DNA from: 66-474 sp964489055
Lineage (GTDB): Bacteria; Pseudomonadota; Gammaproteobacteria; Xanthomonadales; Rhodanobacteraceae
Assembly: GCA_964489055.1 (NCBI GenBank)
Contig: CAZAXF010000061.1
Coordinates: forward strand, 1 to 17,820
Direction of reading: 5' to 3'
DNA: 17,820 bases
Below, piece after piece: positions 1 through 7,053 of this stretch (the first letter of the stretch is position 1; each line of letters starts with the position of its first letter). The notes beneath the pieces were generated by a model, which had not been told where the DNA came from, did no database searches, and saw only the letters and a list, made by a program, of their open reading frames with translations. A program made the position numbers and the translations under genes.

Positions 1-52
1 CCGAGTCCCGAGTCCCGAGTCCCGAGTCCCGAGTCCCGAGTCCCGAGTCCCG
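1..52. repeat. Heptanucleotide tandem repeat (CCGAGTC)n
   Basis: Seven perfect head-to-tail copies of CCGAGTC occupy positions 1-49, followed by a partial copy. The array probably continues to the left of the window. It lies 8 bases beyond the stop codon of the first gene. The same heptamer, in inverted orientation (GGGACTC), occurs at 17626-17660, and related seven-base units occur around hslV. Confidence 0.95.
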
Positions 53-60
53 CCCGAAAC

Positions 61-675
61 TCAGCTCACGCCGCCAAACCCCGACCCGGCGAAATCGATC
101 CGCGGCGGCTGCCCGGCGACTTCGCGCAGGATCCGGGCGTAGGGTTCGTCGAAGCTCACGGTGGAGATTTCTTCCCAGCCGAAGAACGAGGGCTCGCGCA
201 GCCATTCGGCGTCCGGGGTGATTTCCTGCAGCGTGAAGCCGTCGTCCTCGATGCCCAGCGGACGGCCGATGTAGCACACTTCCTGTTCGTCCTCGGTGTC
301 CACGTGCACGCACATCACCGCCGCGTATTCGGCCGATGCGCGCACCACCTGGGTGATGTCGTCGAGCGGGAAGTTGCGCGGCAGGCGCGGGCGGATGTTG
401 CGTGCGGCCAGGGCGCGGGTGATGAAGCCGGCGTGGCTGTCCGGGGCCTCGACGTCGGTGATGTCGGCCAGGCGCATCGCATACAAGCCGTCGAAGCCGA
501 TCTGGTCGCCGACCACCCACATCAACAGCCATTCGCGGCCGATCCCGGCGAGGTAGCCGCAGAAGCTGCCATCTTCCAGTCCGCCGCGCCACACGCGCAC
601 CAGCTCGCCACGCTGCAGGGCGCTGCGCAGCCTGGGTCGCGGACTCCGCGACCGGAATTTCAGAACCTTGCCCAT
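61..675 (-). CDS. Uncharacterised acidic protein, possibly two tandem small beta-barrel domains
   Basis: This 204-residue protein is not one I can name. The first 20 residues are basic (KFRSRSPRPRLR), while the rest is acidic and rich in aromatic residues. It has no signal peptide or membrane segment, so it is probably cytoplasmic. Two halves look alike: residues ~25-92 and ~118-187 each carry a run of predicted strands with a glycine turn, an aromatic-rich segment, a motif like 'I-T-D-V' or 'I-S-T-V', then a short helix (FITRALA; YARILREVA). This could be a duplicated LSm- or SH3-like barrel, but that is inference. The gene lies 46 bases downstream of hslU on the same strand. The ATG at 673-675 has no Shine-Dalgarno sequence; TAGAAT lies 6 nt upstream, so it may have its own leaderless promoter. 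A stop-to-repeat junction follows immediately. Confidence 0.8.
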   Translation of the reverse strand: MGKVLKFRSRSPRPRLRSALQRGELVRVWRGGLEDGSFCGYLAGIGREWLLMWVVGDQIGFDGLYAMRLADITDVEAPDSHAGFITRALAARNIRPRLPRNFPLDDITQVVRASAEYAAVMCVHVDTEDEQEVCYIGRPLGIEDDGFTLQEITPDAEWLREPSFFGWEEISTVSFDEPYARILREVAGQPPRIDFAGSGFGGVS

Positions 676-681
676 GGCGGC

Positions 682-687
682 ATTCTA
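682..687 (-). promoter_or_regulatory. Candidate -10 box (TAGAAT) for leaderless transcription
   Basis: Read on the minus strand, TAGAAT is followed by GCCGCC and then the ATG of the 204-residue protein. The 6-nt spacing would put the transcription start at or next to the A of the start codon. No convincing -35 box is visible. The same arrangement occurs before four other genes in this window. Confidence 0.5.
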
Positions 688-721
688 GCGGAGCCGGACA
701 CAAATGGCCCGGCTCCGATCC

Positions 722-2065
722 TCACAGGATGTAGCGCGACAAATCCTCGTTGGAAGCAAGTTCCTTGAGGTTTTTGTCTACATAATCGGCGTCGATCGAG
801 TATTTTTCGCCGCTTTTGTCTGCGGCTTCGAAGGAGATGGTTTCCAGCAGCCGTTCCATCACGGTCTGCAGCCGGCGGGCGCCGATGTTTTCGGTGTTTT
901 CGTTGACCTTGAAGGCCACCTCGGCCAGTCGCGCGATCCCGGCGTCGGTGAAATCCACGCTCACGCCTTCGGTTCCGAGCATCGCGGTGTACTGCTTGGT
1001 CAGGGCGTTGTGGGGCTCCTTTAGGATGCGCTTGAAGTCTTCCACCGACAGGGCCGACAGTTCCACCCGGATCGGCAGCCGGCCCTGCAGTTCGGGAATC
1101 AGGTCCGAGGGCTTGGCCACGGAAAATGCGCCCGAGGCGATGAACAGCACGTGGTCGGTCTTCAGCGGCCCGTACCTGGTGGACACCGTGGAGCCTTCCA
1201 CCATGGGCAGCAGGTCGCGCTGCACGCCTTCGCGGCTGACGCCCGCGCCGCCCCAGTCGCTGCGCTGGGCGACCTTGTCGATTTCGTCGATGAACACGAT
1301 GCCGTTCTGCTCGGCGTTCTCGATCGCCTCGGTACGCAGTTCGTCGTCGTTCAGGAGCTTGCCGGCTTCCTCGTCGATCAGCAGCGGACGCGCGGCCTTG
1401 ATCTTCAACTTGCGCTTCTGCGTCTTGCCGCCGCCGATGTTCTGGAACATCGAGCGCAACTGCTGCGACATTTCCTCCATGCCCGGCGGCGCCATGATCT
1501 CGACGCCGACGTTGGTGGCAAATTCAAGTTCGACCTCGCGCTCGTCCAGCGCGCCTTCGCGCAGTTGCCGGCGCAGCTTCTGGCGGGTGGAGGAATCGGA
1601 TTCGAGCTGCTGCTGGTCGCCCTGCTCGTCCCAGCCGCCGCTGCCCTCGCGACGCGGCAGCAGCGCGTCGAGGATGCGCTCGTCGGCGTGCTCCTCGGCC
1701 TGCGAGTGCACGCGCTCCTTGGCAAGGTCGCGCGTGAGCTTGTAGGCCACGTCGGCGAGGTCCCGCACGATCGAATCGACATCCCGGCCAACGTAGCCGA
1801 CCTCGGTGAACTTGGTCGCTTCCACCTTCACGAAAGGCGCTTTGGCAAGCGTGGCCAGCCGGCGCGCGATCTCGGTCTTGCCCACGCCCGTGGGTCCGAT
1901 CATCAGGATGTTCTTGGGCGTGACCTCGTTGCGGAACGCCGGATCGAGCTGCTGACGCCGCCAGCGGTCGCGCAGTGCGATCGCCACCGCGCGCTTGGCG
2001 TCGTGCTGGCCGATGATGAAGTGGTCGAGTTCGTTGACGATTTCGCGGGGGGTCAATTCGGACAT
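722..2065 (-). CDS. hslU: ATP-dependent protease HslUV, ATPase subunit HslU (ClpY)
   Basis: HslU is the AAA+ hexameric unfoldase that feeds substrates to the HslV peptidase in the cytoplasm. The 447-residue protein is close to the 443 residues of the E. coli protein. Visible features are the Walker A motif GPTGVGKT (57-64), the pore motif GYVGRD (90-95), the inserted I domain (about 110-240), Walker B IVFIDE (256-261), the GRLPIRVEL segment near residue 330, and the conserved C-terminus LSRYIL, which docks into HslV. It follows hslV on the same strand after a 97-base gap and is expected to be co-transcribed. Oddity: the 30 bases before the ATG consist of GGTCCCC-type heptamers and contain no Shine-Dalgarno sequence. 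They are complementary to the 3' end of hslV (see the repeat entry). Confidence 0.98.
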   Translation of the reverse strand: MSELTPREIVNELDHFIIGQHDAKRAVAIALRDRWRRQQLDPAFRNEVTPKNILMIGPTGVGKTEIARRLATLAKAPFVKVEATKFTEVGYVGRDVDSIVRDLADVAYKLTRDLAKERVHSQAEEHADERILDALLPRREGSGGWDEQGDQQQLESDSSTRQKLRRQLREGALDEREVELEFATNVGVEIMAPPGMEEMSQQLRSMFQNIGGGKTQKRKLKIKAARPLLIDEEAGKLLNDDELRTEAIENAEQNGIVFIDEIDKVAQRSDWGGAGVSREGVQRDLLPMVEGSTVSTRYGPLKTDHVLFIASGAFSVAKPSDLIPELQGRLPIRVELSALSVEDFKRILKEPHNALTKQYTAMLGTEGVSVDFTDAGIARLAEVAFKVNENTENIGARRLQTVMERLLETISFEAADKSGEKYSIDADYVDKNLKELASNEDLSRYIL

Positions 2066-2068
2066 TTC

Positions 2069-2208
2069 GGGGACCAGGGACAGGGGACCGGGGACCGGTC
2101 GAAGTGGAACCAGGCGGCAACGCGCACGGCCTGACTGCGGGCGCAGCCCGACAGGATTGCAGAGCGGGTCATGACGTTCCGGTCCCCGCTCCCTGGTCCC
2201 CGGTCCCC
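2069..2208 (-). repeat. Inverted pair of GGGGACC heptamer arrays between hslV and hslU
   Basis: Positions 2069-2096 hold four seven-base units (GGGGACC, AGGGACA, GGGGACC, GGGGACC). Positions 2181-2208 hold four units in the opposite orientation (GGTCCCC, GCTCCCT, GGTCCCC, GGTCCCC). Shifted by one unit, 2069-2089 pairs with 2181-2201 at 19 of 21 positions: 12 bp, a 2-base mismatch and 7 bp, with a loop of about 91 nt. In the mRNA the 5' arm is the end of the hslV coding region. The 3' arm covers the region from about -4 to -24 relative to the hslU ATG. Confidence 0.9.
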
Positions 2209-2741
2209 AGCTCTTCGATGCTGATGTTGTGGTTGGTGTAGATGCAGATCTCGCCGGCGATGCCCAGGGCCTTCTCCACGATGCTGCGTGCGTCCAGATC
2301 GGAGTTCTCCAGCAGCGCGCGGGCCGCGGCCTGGGCGTAGGGACCGCCCGAGCCGATCGCGATCAGGCCGTGCTCGGGTTCGAGCACGTCGCCGTTGCCG
2401 GAAACCAGCAACGAGGCGTCCTTGTCGACCACCGCCAGCATGGCCTCCAGCCGGCCGAGGCGGCGGTCGGTGCGCCATTCCTTGGCCATTTCCACCGCTG
2501 CGCGCACCAGTTGGCCGTTGTGCTTGGCCAGCTTGTCCTCGAACAGCTCGAACAATGTGAAGGCATCGGCGGTTGCGCCCGCGAAACCGGCCAGCACGTT
2601 GGAGCTCTTGCCCAGCCGGCGGATCTTGCGCGCGTTCGCCTTGACCACGGTGTTGCCCAGCGTGACCTGGCCATCGCCGCCCAGGACGACCTTGCCGTCC
2701 TTGCGCACGGACACGATGGTGGTGGCGTGGAACGGCTCCAT
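2169..2741 (-). CDS. hslV: ATP-dependent protease HslUV, peptidase subunit HslV (ClpQ), with repeat-derived C-terminal tail
   Basis: HslV is the proteasome-beta-like threonine peptidase of the HslUV protease. The chosen start gives MEPFHATTIVSVR at the N-terminus, 190 residues in all. Removal of a six-residue propeptide would expose Thr7 as the nucleophile, as in other Xanthomonadales HslV proteins with short propeptides. GDGQVTLG (22-29), the lysine in VVKANARK (32-39) and AIGSGG (128-133) are family hallmarks. GAGG lies about 5 nt upstream of the ATG as a Shine-Dalgarno sequence. HslV proteins normally end at or near the EEL seen here at 176-178. This one continues for 12 residues rich in Gly and Thr (GTGDQGAGTGTS), encoded exactly by the GGGGACC heptamer array, which appears to have displaced the ancestral stop codon. 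The open frame extends further upstream without start-site support. Confidence 0.97.
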   Translation of the reverse strand: MEPFHATTIVSVRKDGKVVLGGDGQVTLGNTVVKANARKIRRLGKSSNVLAGFAGATADAFTLFELFEDKLAKHNGQLVRAAVEMAKEWRTDRRLGRLEAMLAVVDKDASLLVSGNGDVLEPEHGLIAIGSGGPYAQAAARALLENSDLDARSIVEKALGIAGEICIYTNHNISIEELGTGDQGAGTGTS

Positions 2742-2812
2742 GGCGGCCTCGCAGCGAAGGGGATGCCGGATAGGTGGGGGCGGGCGGCGTGAATCCAACC
2801 CGGGCGCGGCGC

Positions 2813-2861
2813 GGGGCGCGGGGCGAGGGGCGAGGGAAGAGGGGCGAGGGTAGGTGGGGTC
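2813..2861. repeat. Degenerate heptanucleotide array (GGGGCGA type)
   Basis: Seven consecutive seven-base units can be read: GGGGCGC, GGGGCGA, GGGGCGA, GGGAAGA, GGGGCGA, GGGTAGG, TGGGGTC. The array lies in the 188-base gap between the xerC stop and the hslV start, upstream of hslV. The purine-rich strand is the plus strand, so the hslV mRNA would carry a C-rich pyrimidine tract. I see no clear promoter in the rest of the gap. Confidence 0.8.
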
Positions 2862-2929
2862 ACCCGATGCAGTTGCGCGCGCGGCGGGATCCGGGTGCCG
2901 GGTGGGGAAAGGCCGGTGCCGCGGAATTG

Positions 2930-3841
2930 CTACCCGTGGTCGGTTCCCTTGTCCTTGCGCTTGGCGCGCGGGTGCGCGGCGTCGTAGACCCTGGCCAGGT
3001 GCTGGAAATCCAGGTGCGTGTAGATCTGGGTGGTGCCGATGTCGGCGTGGCCCAGCAGTTCCTGCACCGCGCGCAGGTTGCCCGAGGATTCGAGCAGGTG
3101 CGAGGCGCACGAATGCCGGAGCAGGTGCGGATACACGCGCTGCCACACACCGCGCTGGCGCGCACGGCGCTTGATCGCGGCGCGCACCGCGCCGGCGCTG
3201 AGTGGCTTGCCGCCGCGGCCGCGCAGGATCGGGTCATCCGCTGCGGCCGGCTGCGATTCGCGCAGCGCGGCCAGCGCGGCCAGCGCCATGCGCCCGACCG
3301 GCACGATGCGGGTCTTCGAGCCCTTGCCGGTGACGCGCAGCAGGCCCTGGTCGGCATCGAGGTCGCGCCAGCGCGTGCCGCACAGCTCGGATACGCGCAG
3401 GCCGCTGGAGTACAGCAGTTCCAGCATGGCGTGGTCGCGCAGTGCCAGCGGATCACCGTTGTCGATCCCGACCAGGGTCGCGGCGGCGTCCACGTCCAGC
3501 ACTTCGGGCAGTTTGCGACGCACGCGGGGCGACCGTACGCCGGCGGCCGGATTGTTCTGGACCTTGCCCTCGCGCGCCAGGAAGCGGAAGAAACTGCGGA
3601 ACGCCGACAGCATCGCGCGCAGTGAAGGCGGTTCCAGTCCGCGGCGGTGCTCGTTGGCCACCAGGGTCTGCAATTGCTCGCCGCGCAGCTCGTCCCAGCG
3701 GGCAATTCCCAGTGCGTCGGCAAACCCGGTCAGGGCCTGCATCGCGTGGGCGTAGTTGCGCACCGTGCCGGGCGCGTAGTGGCGTTCGACCCTGAGGTAT
3801 TCGAGGAACCGCGCGGTGTCGGCAGCCAACCCGGAGGTCAT
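2930..3841 (-). CDS. xerC: Tyrosine recombinase XerC
   Basis: XerC acts with XerD at dif to resolve chromosome dimers. At 303 residues it has the usual length. The N-terminal SAM-like core-binding domain spans about residues 5-95. The catalytic domain follows, with Arg149 (GLRVSEL), Lys173 (TGKGSKTR), His239-x-x-Arg242 (HLLRHS), His265 (LLGHADI) and the nucleophile Tyr274 (TQIYTHL). All catalytic residues are present. The C-terminus is basic (PRAKRKDKG). Its ATG lies one base after the stop of the upstream DUF484 gene (TGA-C-ATG), which suggests translational coupling. The dapF-DUF484-xerC order is conserved in gammaproteobacteria, and this context distinguishes it from XerD. Confidence 0.97.
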   Translation of the reverse strand: MTSGLAADTARFLEYLRVERHYAPGTVRNYAHAMQALTGFADALGIARWDELRGEQLQTLVANEHRRGLEPPSLRAMLSAFRSFFRFLAREGKVQNNPAAGVRSPRVRRKLPEVLDVDAAATLVGIDNGDPLALRDHAMLELLYSSGLRVSELCGTRWRDLDADQGLLRVTGKGSKTRIVPVGRMALAALAALRESQPAAADDPILRGRGGKPLSAGAVRAAIKRRARQRGVWQRVYPHLLRHSCASHLLESSGNLRAVQELLGHADIGTTQIYTHLDFQHLARVYDAAHPRAKRKDKGTDHG

Positions 3842-3842
3842 G

Positions 3843-4526
3843 TCATTCGACCGGGTACCTGGTCACCGCGGCGTCCAGCGCCTGCGCGATCAGTTTCAGG
3901 AACAGCGTGCCGATGCCCGGGTGGAAGCGGTTGGGGTCCTCGCTGCCGATGGCGAGCAGGCCCTGCCCGCCGATCTTCAGCAGTGCCGCCGATTGCACCC
4001 GGCCGGCCTCGGCGCCGAACAGCCGTTCCAGCTTTTCGGCCGCCAGGCGTCCGCAGGCGGGATCTCCGCGCTTGAGGAAATCGGCGAACTGCGGCAGCGC
4101 GCCGGCGCCTTCGGGCAGCCCCAGGAACCAGGGCGTGCCCGCCAGGTCGGGCACTTCACGGAACAGCACCAGGCGCACCAGCGCGGTGTGGAAATCCTCG
4201 TTGAGTGCAGCCACGAAGCTCCGGCAGGTGTCGGCCAGTGTGTCGTCGCGCAGCAGGCCCACCGTGAGCGTGTGCACGCGCACCATCAACTGCTCGTTGT
4301 CGCTGGCGGTTTCGACCAGCTCGGCCAGCCGCTGGTTGAGTTCCTGGTTGCGCGCGCGCAGGGCTTCGAGCTGGTAGGCCGACAACGACGCCGCCGGCCC
4401 GCTCTCGCGCGGCATCACCAGCTCGGTGGCGACGTCGGGAAAGTTCTCCAGGAAACGCGGGTGCTGGCGCAGGTATTCGGCGACGTCCATCGCCTCGAGG
4501 CTCTGTTTCAGGGTCAGTTCGGCCAT
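3843..4526 (-). CDS. DUF484 family protein
   Basis: The protein is 227 residues from the ATG at 4524-4526. An in-frame TTG at 4554-4556 would add ten residues, but the family normally starts close to the segment beginning AELTLKQSL. The N-terminus contains the typical VAEYLRQHPRFLENFP helix (about 15-30), followed by a coiled-coil-like stretch (YQLEALRARNQELNQRLAELVE). A GAF-like domain comes next, with a 'GLLAIGSEDPNRFHPGIGTLFL' segment (interrupted here only by quotation) at the C-terminus. The biochemical role is not established. It sits between dapF and xerC, as in E. coli and Pseudomonas. A 160-base segment containing a large inverted repeat lies upstream of its start, between it and the upstream gene dapF. 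Confidence 0.9.
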   Translation of the reverse strand: MAELTLKQSLEAMDVAEYLRQHPRFLENFPDVATELVMPRESGPAASLSAYQLEALRARNQELNQRLAELVETASDNEQLMVRVHTLTVGLLRDDTLADTCRSFVAALNEDFHTALVRLVLFREVPDLAGTPWFLGLPEGAGALPQFADFLKRGDPACGRLAAEKLERLFGAEAGRVQSAALLKIGGQGLLAIGSEDPNRFHPGIGTLFLKLIAQALDAAVTRYPVE

Positions 4527-4620
4527 GCGCGCATGCCTGTCATCGGGTTGCGGCAAAGTGTGCGTGTTCGTGGTCTTGAACGCAAACGGCGCGACGCAGC
4601 AGTGCGGCCAAAAGCTTTCT

Positions 4621-4691
4621 GGACGCGGATTGGCGCGGATAACCGCGGAAAGCGGATCAGGATAGGTTTTGATCCGCGCCAGTCCGCGTCC
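4621..4691. repeat. Long inverted repeat in the dapF-DUF484 gap
   Basis: The arm at 4621-4640 (GGACGCGGATTGGCGCGGAT) and the arm at 4672-4691 are reverse complements at 19 of 20 positions. The single mismatch can be a G-U pair in one transcript orientation. AACC (4641-4644) and GGTT (4665-4668) could extend the structure inward. The unit (N)CGCGGAT recurs within each arm. It lies inside the presumed dapF-DUF484-xerC transcription unit and has no T-tract, so it is more likely an interspersed repeat or mRNA-stabilising hairpin than an intrinsic terminator. Confidence 0.85.
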
Positions 4692-4775
4692 ATCCGCGTC
4701 AAAACTGCTCTTGATTGATCTATCTGGCCTGACCGCGTCGTCCCGCGTGCCGGCCGCCGCAACACGACAGGCCGC

Positions 4776-5615
4776 TCATGGCGCGTCCAGCCATACTCCG
4801 TCGAACACGAACGTTGCCGGACCGGTCATCCAGAGTGTGTGGCCGGGGCCTTGCCATTCGATCACCAGCTCGCCGCCGGGAAGTTGCACGCGCACCGTGT
4901 CGGCTACGCGTCCGCGCCGGTGCAGCGCCGCGACCGCGGCGCACGCGCCGCTGCCGCAGGCGCGCGTCCAGCCCGCGCCGCGTTCGTGCACGCGCAGGCG
5001 GATGCTGCGCGGGTCGAGCACCTGCGCGAACCCGGCGTTGGCGCCGCGCGGGAAGCGCGGGTGCGTGGCAAGTGCGGGGCCCAGCCGGTCGATGCGCGGA
5101 TGGTCGATGTCGTCGACTTCCAGCACCGCGTGCGGGTTGCCCATCGACACGGCGGCAATGGAAAGGCGTTCGCCCTCGATTTCGACGGGATGCGTGTCGG
5201 CCGTGGCCGTGGCGTCGAAGGGGATCCGCGTGGGCTCGAAATCGGGCTCGCCCATTTCGACCGCGACCGTGGCGGCGTCGAGCAGGCGCACGCCGACCGG
5301 GCCGGCAGGGCTTTGCAGTCTTGCGTCCGCGCCGATCGCGAATGTGCCGGCGCGATGCAGCCACGCGCCGATGCAGCGCGCCCCGTTGCCGCACTGTTCC
5401 GCCGCCGAGCCGTCGGCGTTGACGATTGCGTAGCGTGCCAGGCACCCGGGATCGTCCGCGGCCTCGATCACCAGCAACTGGTCGAAACCGATGCCGGTGT
5501 GGCGGTCGGCCATCGCTACGATCGTCGCACTGTCGATCGGCAGCGGGCCGGCACGCGCGTCCAGCACGACGAAGTCGTTGCCCAGGCCGTGCATCTTGGT
5601 GAAGGGCAGCGCCAC
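4776..5615 (-). CDS. dapF: Diaminopimelate epimerase
   Basis: DapF converts LL-diaminopimelate to the meso form for lysine and peptidoglycan synthesis. At 279 residues it has normal length. The two catalytic cysteines are Cys75 (EQCGNGARC) and Cys220 (RACGSGAC). The N-terminal signature FTKMHGLGNDFVVLD (5-19) and GFDQLLVIE (43-51) are also present. The start codon is GTG at 5613-5615; the next in-frame ATG is residue 8, inside the conserved motif, so GTG is preferred. It follows lptM after 15 bases, which suggests one transcript. lptM (yifL) is also next to dapF in E. coli. Confidence 0.98.
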   Translation of the reverse strand: MALPFTKMHGLGNDFVVLDARAGPLPIDSATIVAMADRHTGIGFDQLLVIEAADDPGCLARYAIVNADGSAAEQCGNGARCIGAWLHRAGTFAIGADARLQSPAGPVGVRLLDAATVAVEMGEPDFEPTRIPFDATATADTHPVEIEGERLSIAAVSMGNPHAVLEVDDIDHPRIDRLGPALATHPRFPRGANAGFAQVLDPRSIRLRVHERGAGWTRACGSGACAAVAALHRRGRVADTVRVQLPGGELVIEWQGPGHTLWMTGPATFVFDGVWLDAP

Positions 5616-5630
5616 GGATACCCGGCGCGA

Positions 5631-5819
5631 TCAGCGCGGGTCGGCCGGGGATCCGGCCGCGGTCGTGGCGGCGGCCGGCCCGTGGGCAGACACGGCCGGT
5701 GCCGGAACCGGGGTGGTGGTTGCGTGTGCGGCAGAGCGGGTGGGCAGATACAGCGGGCCCTTTTGCCCGCAGCCGGCGAGCAACGCGACCCCCAGCAGAA
5801 CGATCGGCCAGGAAACCAT
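5631..5819 (-). CDS. lptM: LPS translocon maturation chaperone LptM-like lipoprotein
   Basis: This small lipoprotein (62 residues) has a signal peptide MVSWPIVLLGVALLAGC with lipobox LAGC; Cys17 would be lipidated. It is followed directly by GQKGPLYLP, the signature of the YifL/LptM family. In E. coli LptM helps assemble the LptDE outer-membrane LPS translocon. The rest (about residues 28-62) is a low-complexity Ala/Thr/Pro tail. No strong Shine-Dalgarno sequence is visible at the ATG (5817-5819). An in-frame ATG 15 codons upstream would add a long basic segment before the signal peptide and is less likely. It lies 15 bases upstream of dapF. The 119 bases upstream of it show no clear promoter. 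Confidence 0.9.
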   Translation of the reverse strand: MVSWPIVLLGVALLAGCGQKGPLYLPTRSAAHATTTPVPAPAVSAHGPAAATTAAGSPADPR

Positions 5820-5938
5820 GCGGCGAGGCAGGCATGACCGCCCGTGGTCACATGCGGGCTGCATTCCGGCGCGCCGCCGACCGGATCGCGTGCCGCCCGA
5901 TGCGCGCGATTCTCCGATGGCGATGTGTCGGTGCAGGA

Positions 5939-6799
5939 TCAATGGTCCGCGCTTGATGCCGGCGCCGGTTGCGCGTTGCCGGCCGGCCTGGTGCCGGCGG
6001 GTCCGAGCGTCGGGTTCTGCACCTTCTCGATGCTGCCCACCGTGACCGTCCCGGTCCACATCGCGTTGCGTGCCGCAAAATATTTTTTTGGATCCCAGCG
6101 CCATGGTGCCCAGAACGTTTTTCCGAAATTTACCACGCCCGGTCCGTTGTTCGTGTTGACGCTGCCACCGGGCCCGGCGCTCGCCGAGGTCACGCCCGTG
6201 CCAAAACCCACCCGCGAGCCGGTCATCTGCGACCTGGCGTGCCGCAACTCGCGCGCCATGCGCGCCATGGCGACATTGTCGCCGTATTCGGGAAGCAGCT
6301 TCTGCACCTCGGCGACGGCCTGGGCACGCTGCTGCTTGCTCAACTTGCTGCATTCCGCGTCGCGCGTGGCAACGAACTTCGGGTAATCGCGCTGGGCCGA
6401 CAGCGCAAGCCAGGCGCAGGACTTCACCGGATCCTTCTCGACCCCGAGGCCCGCACCGTACATCAACCCGATGGCAAGCTGGGAAAGCTTGTCGGCGTAG
6501 CGCGCGCCGTACTTGAAGTACTTCATCGCACCCTTGTAGTCGCCCTTGGCGTACCGGGTGATGCCGGCATATTCGCCAAACAGGTCCGGATGCCCCCACG
6601 TCGAGGCCTTCCCGATCTTCTTGAGGTATTCCCTGGTTTGCTTGTCCGTGGTCTGGTGGATTTTCGGGGCAGCTTGCGCGGCGTGATCCGGACCTGTACG
6701 GGTCGATGGCGACGTCGGCGCCTGCGCGGCGGAAGCAACCGGCGCCACGACGAGCAGCGCGGCGGACAGGGAAAACAGCAGGGGGATGGTTCGGGTCAT
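5939..6799 (-). CDS. Secreted protein with Sel1-like repeat
   Basis: The 286-residue protein starts with a signal peptide (MTRTIPLLFS... to VASA-AQ, cleavage near residue 24), so it should be periplasmic or exported. Residues ~75-136 form a Sel1/TPR-like helical pair (YAKGDYKGAMKYFKYGA; LSQLAIGLMYGAGLGVEKDP), which usually mediates protein contacts. A Cys pair (Cys128 and Cys150) could form a disulphide. The C-terminal ~90 residues are low in complexity, rich in Gly, Asn, Thr and Pro, with FWAPWRWDPKKYFAARNAMWTG as an aromatic island (quoted in part only for orientation). The ATG at 6797-6799 has a strong Shine-Dalgarno sequence AAAGGAGG (6807-6814) seven bases upstream. Specific function is unknown. 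The gene is flanked by lptM downstream and a GNAT gene upstream, both on the same strand. Confidence 0.88.
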   Translation of the reverse strand: MTRTIPLLFSLSAALLVVAPVASAAQAPTSPSTRTGPDHAAQAAPKIHQTTDKQTREYLKKIGKASTWGHPDLFGEYAGITRYAKGDYKGAMKYFKYGARYADKLSQLAIGLMYGAGLGVEKDPVKSCAWLALSAQRDYPKFVATRDAECSKLSKQQRAQAVAEVQKLLPEYGDNVAMARMARELRHARSQMTGSRVGFGTGVTSASAGPGGSVNTNNGPGVVNFGKTFWAPWRWDPKKYFAARNAMWTGTVTVGSIEKVQNPTLGPAGTRPAGNAQPAPASSADH

Positions 6800-6915
6800 G
6801 GCGGCGCCTCCTTTCCCGGGCCGTCCGGTGTGGCAACCCGGTCGCGATGATGGTGCCCGGCATGGTTCCGTGACGGGCGGTGGCGTGCGCGCGCGGGTGC
6901 GTGCACGATGGAGAA

Positions 6916-6939
6916 AGTATAGGCCCGGGTGTTGACCCG
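6916..6939 (-). promoter_or_regulatory. Possible promoter with internal palindrome for the Sel1-like gene
   Basis: On the minus strand TATACT (6921 to 6916) matches a sigma-70 -10 box. It lies about 117 bases upstream of the Sel1-like start codon. A palindrome CGGGT-GTTG-ACCCG lies next to it, in what would be the spacer, and could be an operator. No good -35 hexamer is present at 16-18 bases, so this is tentative. The remaining 6800-7053 gap shows nothing else clear. Confidence 0.35.
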
Positions 6940-7053
6940 CGCATGTGCCGGGCGTCAGGGCCTGCGCGCGGCATTTCCGTTCGCGGTCGCCGGCAGCGTT
7001 CCGCACCTGCCCGCCGCACGCGGCGGCGAATGGATGGAAGACGTTGCCGCGAT

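Noticed and set aside
816..2134. Plus-strand open frames opposite hslU
   Set aside because: hslU has all AAA+ motifs. The opposite frames show no domain and consist of complementary shadow codons.
2742..3146. N-terminal extension of hslV to an upstream start at 3146
   Set aside because: It would overlap xerC, consists of Arg/Pro/Ala-rich sequence and part of the heptamer array, and HslV must start close to the TTIVSVR motif.
4527..4556. Ten-residue longer DUF484 protein from a TTG codon
   Set aside because: The ATG at 4526 fits the family N-terminus better. The TTG cannot be fully excluded without N-terminal data.
6076..6091. AT-rich patch with a T-run, considered as a terminator or promoter
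   Set aside because: It lies inside the Sel1-like coding region and simply encodes Lys-Lys-Tyr-Phe. No stem precedes it on either strand.
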